This document shows positions 44,309-53,397 of a DNA stretch of 64,000 nt, piece by piece. The notes beneath the pieces were generated by a model. It had not been told where the DNA came from. It saw only the letters and a program-made list of their open reading frames with translations, and did not search any database. Location: the NCBI RefSeq assembly GCF_051175385.1, contig NZ_CP195106.1, positions 992,001 to 1,056,000 on the forward strand. The letters are read 5' to 3'. The translations under genes were made by a program, and so were the position numbers. Position 1 is the first letter of the stretch. Each line of letters starts with the position of its first letter. This stretch comes from Tundrisphaera lichenicola. Its GTDB lineage: Bacteria > Planctomycetota > Planctomycetia > Isosphaerales > Isosphaeraceae.

Positions 44309-46326
44309 GACGCCCGATCACCGACCTCTACGGCCTCCTCCCCGAGCACCTCCGGCGCTCCGACGCCGAGCGGGGCGGCCCGCTCAAGGCACTCCTGAGG
44401 GCCGCCGAGGAACAGGCCGGGGTCGTCTACAGGGACACCTACCGGCACTGGGACAACTACTTCGCCGAGACCTGCGACGACTGGGCCCTTTCCTACATCG
44501 CCGACCTGATCGCGCTGAACCTGATCGACGACGATCCGGCGAACAACCGTCGTGAGGTCTCCCGGACGATCGCATACCGGCGGAGGAAGGGGACTCCCGG
44601 CCAGTTGGAGGCGATGGCCGCCGACGTGACCGGATACTCGTGCCGGGTCGTGGAATTCTTCGAGCGGATCAACTGGCATCAAAACATGATCCACCTCCGC
44701 CCATCCTGCAGGGAGACCCTCGTCGTCCGCGACCCGGCGACCGTCGCCCGGCTCGGGACCGCCTTCGACCGCTCCGCGTCCACGGCCGACTTCCGCCCCG
44801 CCACTCAAAGAACGGGTCTCCACCACACCGCGAAGGTCGGGTTCTTCCTCTGGAGGCTCCGAGCGATCCCGCTGAAGGGGGTGGAGGCCCGGTCCGTCCC
44901 TGGGCGACCGGGTGCCTATCACTTCCACACGCTCGGCATCCCCTCGCCCCTGTTTCAGGACCCCGACCCTCCGGAGCGCCCCCCGGCGGGCGACTGGCCG
45001 AGGGCCGATGAGCTCCATGTCGACGGCCCGATCACCCACCGATCGTTCCTGGAAACTCAGGCCGATTTCCGACTCGACCCCACTCCCGAGCGTTTCAGCT
45101 TCGCTCGGGGCCTGCCCGGCTTTGGGCTGATGGTCGACGGGATCGGGGTGGCTGCCTCGGATGTCGTCGCTGCCGATCTCTGCGCCTGGACCGAGCCCGC
45201 TAAAGGTGACGTGGCGGTCGACGTCCGGCTCGGTCGGGCCTACTTCGGGAGTGACATCCGGCCCGCCGCGACTGCTTCGGTCACGACCGATCACGCCTTC
45301 GGTCTCGGCGGGTCGATCGGGGGGGGCGGCTACGACCGGGCGCCGACCCTCTCCCCGAAGGCCGGGCTTGATGTACTCTCGGTCACGGTCGCGAAGGGGT
45401 CGGCCGTCCCGACGCTCTCCGCCGCGCTGGCGACGCTGGCGGGATCGGTCGCGAAATCGCGAGTGGTCGAGATCGCGGACAGCCGGATCTATCAGGAAGA
45501 ATTGACCCTCCCGGCCGTCTTCGACGAGCTGGTCATCCAGGCCGCCGACCGTCAGAGGCCGACAATCGTGCTCGCCGAAGCGGACCTTGCATTCCGGGCG
45601 GCGGCGGGCGGGACGAAGGGGAATCGTCTGGTCCTTCGGGGCCTCTTGATCACCGGGGCCGGTCGGTTTCTCGAGATCCCCTCGGGAGTCGCCGCTGTTG
45701 TCCTGGAAGACTGCACGATCGACCCGGGCGGAGGGCTCGCGGAGGACGGCGTGGCGTTCCGACCTCCGGGGGTGACGCTCCGGGTCGAGGCCCCCGCCGT
45801 CGGTGTCTCGATCGAACTCCGCCGCGTGATTGCCGGGCCCATCTCGATCCCGGAAGGGGCCGACTGCCTGACGATCACCGACTCCATCCTCGACCCCCGG
45901 TCGTTCGATGCCGCAATCGCCTCCGGGCCGCCGGTCATCCTCTGGCGGTCGACCGTCCTTGGTGACGTTTCGTGTCATCGCCTGGAGGCGAGCGAGGCGC
46001 TAGTGACGGGCACGATGACCGTTGATCGGCTCCAGGAAGGCTGCGTTCGATTCAGCTACTTCGGCCCGGGGTCGCTGGTCCCCAGGCGTTACCAGTGTGC
46101 CCCGACCGTTCCCGTCCCGAAGTTCACCTCGACCCGGTTCGGCCACCCGGCCTATGCCCAGCTCGGGCTCGACGGGCCCCCTTCGATCAACGCCGGAGGG
46201 GAGGACGGCCGCGAGATCGGCGTCTGGGCGAGTCTCGGAGGGCCGAGGAGGCTGGACCACCTGAAGCTGAGGCTCTCCGAGTATCTGCCTGCGGGGATGG
46301 TCCCCGTGTTCGTCTTCGTGACCTGA
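44305..46326 (+). CDS. phage tail protein (P2 I-like N-terminus) with beta-rich C-terminus
   Basis: 673 residues. The N-terminal ~150 residues resemble the P2 gpI-like tail proteins of CIS clusters: ITDLYGLLPEHLRRSDAE, HWDNYFAETCDDWALSYIADLIAL and RRKGTPGQLEAMAADVTGY. The C-terminal part, from ~residue 360, is rich in short beta strands and looks like a beta-helix (repeated VLEDCTIDPGG- and LTITDSILDPRS-like units). It may connect wedge proteins to fibres or be part of the fibre itself. Follows the second J-like gene with a 4-bp overlap. Confidence 0.78.
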   Translation: MRRPITDLYGLLPEHLRRSDAERGGPLKALLRAAEEQAGVVYRDTYRHWDNYFAETCDDWALSYIADLIALNLIDDDPANNRREVSRTIAYRRRKGTPGQLEAMAADVTGYSCRVVEFFERINWHQNMIHLRPSCRETLVVRDPATVARLGTAFDRSASTADFRPATQRTGLHHTAKVGFFLWRLRAIPLKGVEARSVPGRPGAYHFHTLGIPSPLFQDPDPPERPPAGDWPRADELHVDGPITHRSFLETQADFRLDPTPERFSFARGLPGFGLMVDGIGVAASDVVAADLCAWTEPAKGDVAVDVRLGRAYFGSDIRPAATASVTTDHAFGLGGSIGGGGYDRAPTLSPKAGLDVLSVTVAKGSAVPTLSAALATLAGSVAKSRVVEIADSRIYQEELTLPAVFDELVIQAADRQRPTIVLAEADLAFRAAAGGTKGNRLVLRGLLITGAGRFLEIPSGVAAVVLEDCTIDPGGGLAEDGVAFRPPGVTLRVEAPAVGVSIELRRVIAGPISIPEGADCLTITDSILDPRSFDAAIASGPPVILWRSTVLGDVSCHRLEASEALVTGTMTVDRLQEGCVRFSYFGPGSLVPRRYQCAPTVPVPKFTSTRFGHPAYAQLGLDGPPSINAGGEDGREIGVWASLGGPRRLDHLKLRLSEYLPAGMVPVFVFVT

Positions 46327-46359
46327 ACAGACGCGTCCCGACGACTGGAGGTAGGCCCC

Positions 46360-49300
46360 GTGACCGGCGACTTCAGCAGGCTGACCCATGACCCCCGGAA
46401 GCACTACCACGCCGTGCTCCAACAGCAGGGGCGGGTGGGGCTCGACGCCGACGCGAATGAGGGGGCCGAGATCCTCCTCCACCGCCTCCTGACCGAGGCC
46501 ACCGACGTCATCGGCGACTGCGGCCGGCCGATCCACGCCCCGGGCTTCCGGATCAAGATCGTCCCGAAGCCCGGTTTCAGCGACGCCGTCTCGATCACCC
46601 AGGGTCGGTTCTACGCCGGGGGTATGCTCTGCGAACTTGACGGGGATGACCCGGCCGTCATCCAGACCGGAATCGCAGACCAGCCCGATTGGCCGGTCCC
46701 CGATCTCGACACCTGGAATGCGGCCTTCGCCAACCCGCCGATCGACTGGCCGGGATTCGCGCCGCAAGCCGGGCGCGTCCTGTTCTACCTCGAAGCATTC
46801 CCCATGCTCGTCTCGGCACTGTTCGACGAGGCCCGTCGCTCCGATCAGGTCGCGAGCTTCGGCGCCTGGGTCCGCGAGCGGGCCCTGGGAGGGGGCGACA
46901 CCACCTCGCGACTCCAGACCGTGGCCCGGGTGAAGTCCTTCCCGGTCGGGGCCGGGGTGGCCGATTGCGAGGCGGCTTGCAAGGCCCTCGAAGACGCCCG
47001 TCCTCGGGGGACATCGGGGACGTTGAAGGTGACCCTGAAGGCGAACCCGCCCGTACCCAAGCCCTGCGAGACTCCGCAGGAGGGGGGCTACGGCGGGGCC
47101 GAGTACCGGACCTACCGGGTCGAGATCCACACCCCGGGGGCTGCGGGGACCGCCACCTTCAAATGGTCGATCGAGAACGCGGCCTTCGCCGTCCGGATCC
47201 AGGTCGACGACGCCCTCCGGCTCAAGCCGGTCTCCAAGAACACCGACATCCCCGTGCTCTCCGTCGGCAACGACCAGGTGACCCGCCTGGCGAAGGACCA
47301 TTGGGTCGAGGTCTGCGGTGAGGAGACCGAGCTTGGGGTCTTCCGGAACCCCGTGGCCCGGATCCTCGGAGACCCGGTCGAGCAGCCCGACGGGGTCTGG
47401 TTCGTCCGCCTCAGCCAGGACTTCGTCCAGCCGACCGCCCCGTTCCTCCGGAGGTGGTCGGGCGAACCTCGACAGGTCGCTCTCTCCACCCCGTTCACTC
47501 TCGACGATGGTTCGGGCCTTTCCGTAGCGTTCGGCGCGGGGCCTGCCCCCGCAACCACGTACTTCCACGATCAGGACTTCTGGATCTGGTCGGCGAGCCC
47601 CTATACCCGCCAGATCGAGCCGGCGGAGATGGAAGGCGCCAGCCCCCCTCGGGGGGTCGAGCGGCACTACTGTTGCCTGGCCCTCTACGACTGGACGGTC
47701 GCAGGCGGACTCGCTTCGGCGCAGCTGGTCGAGGAGTGCCCCCACGACTTCCCCCCACTGACCGAGCTACCCGAGGGGGGCGAGGCCTGCTGCTGCACCT
47801 TCGTCGTCCACGATGGCGTCACCAGCAAGGGGAAGTTCAACACCATCGCCGAGGCCGTCAAGGCGATCCCCAAGACCGGCGCGACCCTCTGTATCTTGCC
47901 CGGCGAGCATCAGGTGGAGGAGCCGATCGAGGTCGAGCAGGGAAAAGTAATCATCGAGGGGTGCGGCACCGGTTCTCGAGTCGTCGCCCCCCGGGGTGCG
48001 TTCTCCTTCAAGGGCATATCGGAGGTGACCGTCTCCGGCCTGCACTTCACGGTCAGGAGCGGGCCGGCCGTTCGGGCGGAGAAGGTCACGGACTTCCTGA
48101 TCCTCGACAACATCGTCGATCTGTTCGGAGAGGACCCCAACGCCGCGTTCCAGGTCTCCGGGACCAATATCGAGGTCAGTCGCAATCGGGTCGCGGGCGG
48201 CGAGAAGTCGGGGGATATCCTGAACCATACCTGCCTGGACGTGTTACCCACCAGCGCGTTCGTTTCGATCCGGCAGAATACGTTCGGCCCGAAGGTCGGG
48301 CTGGGGGTCACTCTCGCCAGCCCGGCCGCCAGGGTCGAGGGCGAGGGTGCCGTCCGCTATGTGGTCATCGACGGCAATGATTTCGGGGGGCTCGGCGCCC
48401 AGGCGATCGCCGGTGGGGGAGGCAAGGGGACCAGTCTGTCGCAACTGCGGATCGAGCGCAATCGCTTCCTCAGCAACGGAGCCACCGACGGTGAGATGTC
48501 GGTCCTCAGCGAAATCCGGAGCGATCAGCTCGCGCCGGGTGTCATCGAACTGACCGAGGCCGCCCAGGTCGAGATCCTCGAAAACCAGTTAGAGGGAAAT
48601 GGTCCCGGGATACCGATGTCCGGAATCCTCGTCGAGCACACCCGGGGCGTCCGGGTCGCCGGGAACAGCTTGCTCGCCAATGGTGGTGCGGTCGACCCGA
48701 AGAAGGCCCAGGGTGGCATCGTCCTCGTGAACGTCGCGGGCGTGCCGGAAGATCCAACCTCCGGGCCGTTTGCCGCCGCGGTCGAGCACAACCGGGTCTC
48801 CGCGACCACCGGACCTGCGCTCCTGGCCATCCAGGTCTCGGGCTCGTTCGCGGTCTCGAACAATCGATTCGCGCGATACGGGGGCGACGCGACCTGGGGC
48901 GAACTCAAGGTGCTCCAGGGCCTGACGATCATGATCAATAATCCACTTCGTAGCCTGAAGAATCGCGTTGTCTTCCGTTCGCCCGAATACGTCCTGATCG
49001 ACGACCGGCCCGAGGCCCTCGCGTCCCCGTTCCCTCCCTGTGATCTGATCTTCCAGGCCAATCGCTGCGAGCTCAACGCCCCGGATGTGGCTTTCGCCGA
49101 TCTCTCGACCTCGGTCCTGATCGAAAATAATTCCGATACCCTGGTCTCGGACAACCAGTTTCAGTGCCTCATCGGGCCTAACGCCGGACTCGTGGCCCAC
49201 GCCCGGTTCACCGGGACGATGACCCGCGTGCTCGGCAACGGGTTCCGCGAGGAGGTTCCGCCGCCACGCCTCCGCTGGTCGGCGGTCGGGCTCGGTCTCA

Positions 49301-49938
49301 TGCTCACGGGGGTGAATAACCAGGCGACCCTTTGCCTCTATTTTCGCGGATATCCATTGGCCGCCGTGAATCTCAACCTGGTCCCGATCAAGGCCGATTG
49401 TCCCTCGGTCGACTCGCAGCTTAAGCCCGTTCAGCCACCCGAAGAACCTCCGCCCGGAGGAACGCCCGGCGGTCTCGCCCGATCGGTCCTGACCGCTCTA
49501 CTGAAGAAGCGGCTCGCCCGACTGGAAAATGTGATTCCTCCCCCGAAGGACGATCTCAATATCGCAGACACTTCGAGGTTCATCGATCAGATCACGCTCA
49601 TGGAGAAGCGTCTGGACCGATTCCCGGGGCCGGACAAGCGGGCGGTGTCGGTTGTCCTGGTCGTCACCGGCGCGGATGGTCGACCGCTTCCCGGCTATAA
49701 ACTCGTCGTCGAGGCCGCGAATCCCGATGTTCGTGGCCGGACCGATCCGGCCACGACCGACGACCTGGGCCTGGCCACTGCCCTCATCCGCAGGGACCTA
49801 TTCCCCGCCCTGAAAGACTCCGACTTCCTGTTCTTCAAGGTGCTCGACTCGAGCGGAAAGGTGGTCGCCCAGCCGAACGAAGGGATGAGCTTCCAGGCGG
49901 GGAAGGCCGGACTATTGACGGTCGTGGTCGAGAGGTAG
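46360..49938 (+). CDS. DUF6519-like protein with right-handed beta-helix; candidate fibre/receptor-binding protein
   Basis: 1192 residues, GTG start. The N-terminus (DFSRLTHDPRKHYHAVLQQQGRVGLDADANE) matches the DUF6519-type domain, which I recall from CIS loci. Residues ~475-960 form a right-handed parallel beta-helix with many N/D-rich turns (LDNIVDLFGED, VIDGNDFGG, IERNRFLSNG, VEHNRVSATT, VLIENNSDTLVSDNQF). The C-terminal ~120 residues look like an immunoglobulin-like or carboxypeptidase-regulatory-like fold (SVVLVVTGADGRPLPGYKL). Last gene of the cluster. Best candidate for target recognition, although an intracellular anchoring role cannot be excluded. Confidence 0.8.
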   Translation: MTGDFSRLTHDPRKHYHAVLQQQGRVGLDADANEGAEILLHRLLTEATDVIGDCGRPIHAPGFRIKIVPKPGFSDAVSITQGRFYAGGMLCELDGDDPAVIQTGIADQPDWPVPDLDTWNAAFANPPIDWPGFAPQAGRVLFYLEAFPMLVSALFDEARRSDQVASFGAWVRERALGGGDTTSRLQTVARVKSFPVGAGVADCEAACKALEDARPRGTSGTLKVTLKANPPVPKPCETPQEGGYGGAEYRTYRVEIHTPGAAGTATFKWSIENAAFAVRIQVDDALRLKPVSKNTDIPVLSVGNDQVTRLAKDHWVEVCGEETELGVFRNPVARILGDPVEQPDGVWFVRLSQDFVQPTAPFLRRWSGEPRQVALSTPFTLDDGSGLSVAFGAGPAPATTYFHDQDFWIWSASPYTRQIEPAEMEGASPPRGVERHYCCLALYDWTVAGGLASAQLVEECPHDFPPLTELPEGGEACCCTFVVHDGVTSKGKFNTIAEAVKAIPKTGATLCILPGEHQVEEPIEVEQGKVIIEGCGTGSRVVAPRGAFSFKGISEVTVSGLHFTVRSGPAVRAEKVTDFLILDNIVDLFGEDPNAAFQVSGTNIEVSRNRVAGGEKSGDILNHTCLDVLPTSAFVSIRQNTFGPKVGLGVTLASPAARVEGEGAVRYVVIDGNDFGGLGAQAIAGGGGKGTSLSQLRIERNRFLSNGATDGEMSVLSEIRSDQLAPGVIELTEAAQVEILENQLEGNGPGIPMSGILVEHTRGVRVAGNSLLANGGAVDPKKAQGGIVLVNVAGVPEDPTSGPFAAAVEHNRVSATTGPALLAIQVSGSFAVSNNRFARYGGDATWGELKVLQGLTIMINNPLRSLKNRVVFRSPEYVLIDDRPEALASPFPPCDLIFQANRCELNAPDVAFADLSTSVLIENNSDTLVSDNQFQCLIGPNAGLVAHARFTGTMTRVLGNGFREEVPPPRLRWSAVGLGLMLTGVNNQATLCLYFRGYPLAAVNLNLVPIKADCPSVDSQLKPVQPPEEPPPGGTPGGLARSVLTALLKKRLARLENVIPPPKDDLNIADTSRFIDQITLMEKRLDRFPGPDKRAVSVVLVVTGADGRPLPGYKLVVEAANPDVRGRTDPATTDDLGLATALIRRDLFPALKDSDFLFFKVLDSSGKVVAQPNEGMSFQAGKAGLLTVVVER

Positions 49939-50239
49939 GAAGGGGCGGGGCGACCCGACCGAATTGACCATCGACAGGATTCCTCGGAGCCGAAAGGCAG
50001 CCCTCGGGAGCCCACGAGTGACCTCGCCCTGTTGAAGGGACTCATCGGGCGAGTTAAGGTAAGTCCAGACCGGGTCAAGGGATGGTGTCGAGAGGCATCA
50101 TGGAAGAACGGGATGGTCGATCATCATGGCTGTCGAGCGTTCAACGAGGGGCTCCGCGGATACTGGAGCCGTGTCGTGGTCGCCTTGATCCGGTCGAATC
50201 GTCATCACCACTGTTCGATCCGGATCGAGGCCAGGGATC
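49939..50239. other. intergenic region after the CIS cluster
   Basis: 301 bp between the last CIS gene and the SGNH hydrolase gene. I see no coherent gene, strong hairpin with T-run or clear promoter. It may hold the end of the CIS transcript. Confidence 0.4.
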
Positions 50240-53200
50240 ATGAGAACGTCCTTCATTTTGGCGACATTGGCCGGCGTCCTCGGGATTCCCTGGATCTCCG
50301 TTAACTGTCTCGGAGCAGACTCTGATCAACGTGAGGTCGCGCCAACGACGAAGGTCGTCCGTGTCGTGGCACTCGGAGATTCGATCACGAAGGGGGTTCG
50401 CCCCGGGGTTCGCCCCGAGGACACCTTCGTCATCGCGGCCGAACGAGCCTTGAAGGCTAGCGGGATCGACGCCGAGTTCGTCAACATGGGCGTCGGGGGC
50501 GAACGGACCGATCAGGCCCTGAAACGGCTCGACTCCGTGGTCGAGCTCCGGCCACGGGTCGTCACCGTGATGTACGGGACGAACGACAGCTACGTCGACA
50601 AGGGCGCGACCGCGAGTCGGATCTCGGTTCTTGAGTACAAGGAGAACCTCAGGACGATCGTCGCCAGATTGCTGCTCCTGGGGATCGAGCCGATCCTCAT
50701 GACCGAGCCCCGATGGATCGACGACGCCCCACCCAACGGGTTCGGCGAGAACCCGAACGTCCGGCTCGAGCCCTACATGGAGGCGTGCCGAGAGGTGGCC
50801 GAGGAGTGTCGGGTCCCTCTGGTCGATCATTTCGCCCGCTGGACTCGGGCGAGGTCGGAGGGCCGGAAACTCAGCGACTGGACGACCGACGGCTGTCACC
50901 CAAACCCAAGGGGCCACCGCGAACTCTCCGAGGACATGCTACCCGTGCTCTTCGAGGCGTTTCGACCCGCCCCGCCGACTCGATCCTTCACGACCAGGCT
51001 CGAAACCGTCCTCGAGCACGACGACGACCAGTTCCACTGGTACCACCCCAGGGCGACGGCTATCCCGAAGGCCGAGGGTGACGGCCCTCCCGACGTCCTC
51101 ATCACGCTCCAGAAACACCTGAAGACCTCCGACCACTACTCCGGCCTGAGCGATCTGAGGAGCTTGGACCTGGGAAAAAACTGGCTTGGACCTCGGCCCA
51201 TCAAGGAGCTGGACTGGGTCCATGAACCGGAGGGGGTGGATATCGCGGTGGCCGATGTTACCCCGATGTTCCATCCCCGTTCGGGGAAAGTGATTGCCGT
51301 CGGCGCCCAGGTCCGCTACGGGCCGCGAGGCGAACAACTCGAGGATCGTCCCCGCGCCCACCAGACAGCCTACGCGGTCTTCGATCCGAAATCCGGTTCG
51401 TGGACAAGGTGGCGACGACTGGAGATGCCGGCTGACGAATCATTCAACTTCGCCCGGAGCGCCTGCGCCCAGTTCGTCGTCGAGCCCGACGGCTCGGTGC
51501 TCCTGCCTTGCTACATCGCTCGATCGGCCGATGTTCCCTTCGGCGTCACGGTCGTCCGCTGTACCTTCGACGGCGAGAATCTGAGCTATCGCGATCACGG
51601 AGATATCCTGGCCTTGGATCAAGCACGCGGCCTTTATGAGCCGTCGCTCATCCGCTCCGGCGAGCACTATTTTCTGACGATTCGCAATGACCTCAAGGGA
51701 TATGTCACGTCCAGCCGCGACGGATTGCACTACCGGCCCGCGAAGGCGTGGACGTTCGACGATGGCGAGGAACTGGGCAGTTATAACACTCAGCAGCATT
51801 GGCTCGCCCACCAGGATGAGCTGTTTCTGGTCTACACTCGACGCGGGGCCGACAACGACCACATCCTCCGTCACCGAGCCCCGCTCTTCCTCGCCCAGGT
51901 CGATCCGGATCGTCTCCACGTGATCCGCGCCACGGAGCGGGTGATCGTCCCCGAGCGAGGCGCCGAGTTGGGCAACTTCGGGGCGGCGTCCATCGACGAC
52001 CACGAATTCTGGGTGACGGTGGCCGAAGGCATCTCGAATGAGGGAGCACGCCGCCGCGGCGCGAAGGGAGCGGTATTCGTGGCTCGAGTGGCCTGGGGCG
52101 AACCGGCACCTCGATCGGAGCCACCAAGGACGACCGAGGTTCTGAAGTCGGGTGGACCAGTGCGGGTCGTCTGCCTGGGCGATAGCGTCACCGGAGTGTA
52201 TTACCACACCGGGTCCCGCCGCGCGTACACCGACCTGCTGGCCATCGCGCTCCGGCGGATCTATCCCTCGGCCGATATCAACACGATCAATGCCGGGGTC
52301 AGTGGCAACACGACGAGCGACGCCCTGGTTCGCCTCGACCGCGACGTCCTGGCACACCAGCCAACCCTGGTCACCGTCATGTTCGGCCTGAACGACATGA
52401 CGCGAGTATCCCTCGACGACTTCAGGAAGAACCTCGGCGAGATCGTGACGAAGTGCCGGACCGCAGGTGCCGAGGTGGTGCTCTGTACGCCCAATAACGT
52501 GATCACGACGGTCGATCGTCCGACCGACCGCCTTCGAGCTTACTCTGATGCGGTCCGCGAGGTAGGCCGCCTCCTGAAGGTGCCGGTCTGTGACGTGTAC
52601 TCCGACCTCGAAGCTCTCCGAGATCGCGACCCGATGGCCTGGCGGCTGCTGATGAGCGACGAGATCCACCCCAACATGGACGGCCATAAACGGGTCGCCG
52701 AATCCCTGACCCGGTCGATCACGGGTCGGCCGATCGACCTGACCGACATTCCCCCGCCTCCATCGGCCTTGCCTCGCACGACCGAGCGGATCGCGGGCGG
52801 CCAGCCGATCCGGGTCCTCGCCATGCCACCCCTCGACGAATGGATCGGCCCAGCGCTCGATTTAGTCGCGCCCGGGACTCGAGTCGAGGTCACCCGATGG
52901 CCCATCGAGGGCGAATCCTTGAGCGACCTCGAGCGGTATGCCCGCGAGAAGGTCCGTCCGATGGCTCCCGACCTCGTCCTCCTCGCCGTGCCGCGTTCGG
53001 CGAAGGCCGACTCGCTCGAATCCTTCATTCACGGCCAGGCCTGGATCATGAACGGATCATTGAGCTTCGGCCCCGGTGGCTGGGATTGCGTGGTGGTTCA
53101 CCCCTCGGTGCTGGGTCCTGATCCCGACCCGTCCGACGGTCGCGATGCGCTCATTCGGAGGCTCATCAAGGCTCAGGACCTGACCCTGATCGATCGCGAT

Positions 53201-53272
53201 CCCGGCGAGGAACGTCCTGCGTCCGAACTTCTTCGCAGTTGGATTAAGAGTCAGCCCTGGCGACCAGAATGA
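50240..53272 (+). CDS. secreted multidomain SGNH hydrolase with central beta-propeller-like region
   Basis: 1010 residues with a signal peptide (TSFILATLAGVLGIPW). The first SGNH/GDSL domain has G46-D47-S48-I-T, the YGTNDSY block and the D-x-x-H site in DGCHPNPRGH. Residues ~255-620 are a beta-rich, sialidase/BNR-like region (VDIAVADVTPMFHPRSGKVIAVG, YEPSLIRSGEHYFLTIRND). A second SGNH domain has LGD648-S649-V-T, FGLNDMT and SDEIHPNMDGH. The last ~160 residues may be a degenerate third SGNH-like domain (IRVLAMPPLDEWIG), lacking the GDS motif. Likely esterases acting on acylated polysaccharides. Confidence 0.82.
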   Translation: MRTSFILATLAGVLGIPWISVNCLGADSDQREVAPTTKVVRVVALGDSITKGVRPGVRPEDTFVIAAERALKASGIDAEFVNMGVGGERTDQALKRLDSVVELRPRVVTVMYGTNDSYVDKGATASRISVLEYKENLRTIVARLLLLGIEPILMTEPRWIDDAPPNGFGENPNVRLEPYMEACREVAEECRVPLVDHFARWTRARSEGRKLSDWTTDGCHPNPRGHRELSEDMLPVLFEAFRPAPPTRSFTTRLETVLEHDDDQFHWYHPRATAIPKAEGDGPPDVLITLQKHLKTSDHYSGLSDLRSLDLGKNWLGPRPIKELDWVHEPEGVDIAVADVTPMFHPRSGKVIAVGAQVRYGPRGEQLEDRPRAHQTAYAVFDPKSGSWTRWRRLEMPADESFNFARSACAQFVVEPDGSVLLPCYIARSADVPFGVTVVRCTFDGENLSYRDHGDILALDQARGLYEPSLIRSGEHYFLTIRNDLKGYVTSSRDGLHYRPAKAWTFDDGEELGSYNTQQHWLAHQDELFLVYTRRGADNDHILRHRAPLFLAQVDPDRLHVIRATERVIVPERGAELGNFGAASIDDHEFWVTVAEGISNEGARRRGAKGAVFVARVAWGEPAPRSEPPRTTEVLKSGGPVRVVCLGDSVTGVYYHTGSRRAYTDLLAIALRRIYPSADINTINAGVSGNTTSDALVRLDRDVLAHQPTLVTVMFGLNDMTRVSLDDFRKNLGEIVTKCRTAGAEVVLCTPNNVITTVDRPTDRLRAYSDAVREVGRLLKVPVCDVYSDLEALRDRDPMAWRLLMSDEIHPNMDGHKRVAESLTRSITGRPIDLTDIPPPPSALPRTTERIAGGQPIRVLAMPPLDEWIGPALDLVAPGTRVEVTRWPIEGESLSDLERYAREKVRPMAPDLVLLAVPRSAKADSLESFIHGQAWIMNGSLSFGPGGWDCVVVHPSVLGPDPDPSDGRDALIRRLIKAQDLTLIDRDPGEERPASELLRSWIKSQPWRPE

Positions 53273-53397
53273 GGTCGGAGTAGGCAGCCGGGTCGATCGG
53301 AGATCCAGCCTCCGGGCCGGTCGTTGCCCCGCGAGACTCGCGATGCCATTCGCGCCAGGATTCGGTTTCGATCCGAGAATCACCGGGAGACCCAGGA

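Noticed and set aside
25856..49938. Prophage interpretation of the tail gene cluster
   Set aside because: No capsid, portal, terminase, integrase or lysis genes, and DUF4255, DUF4157 and AAA+ genes are hallmarks of extracellular injection systems.
25856..49938. Type VI secretion system
   Set aside because: No TssJ/L/M membrane complex, TssK or ClpV-type ATPase; the ATPase and cap proteins belong to the eCIS type.
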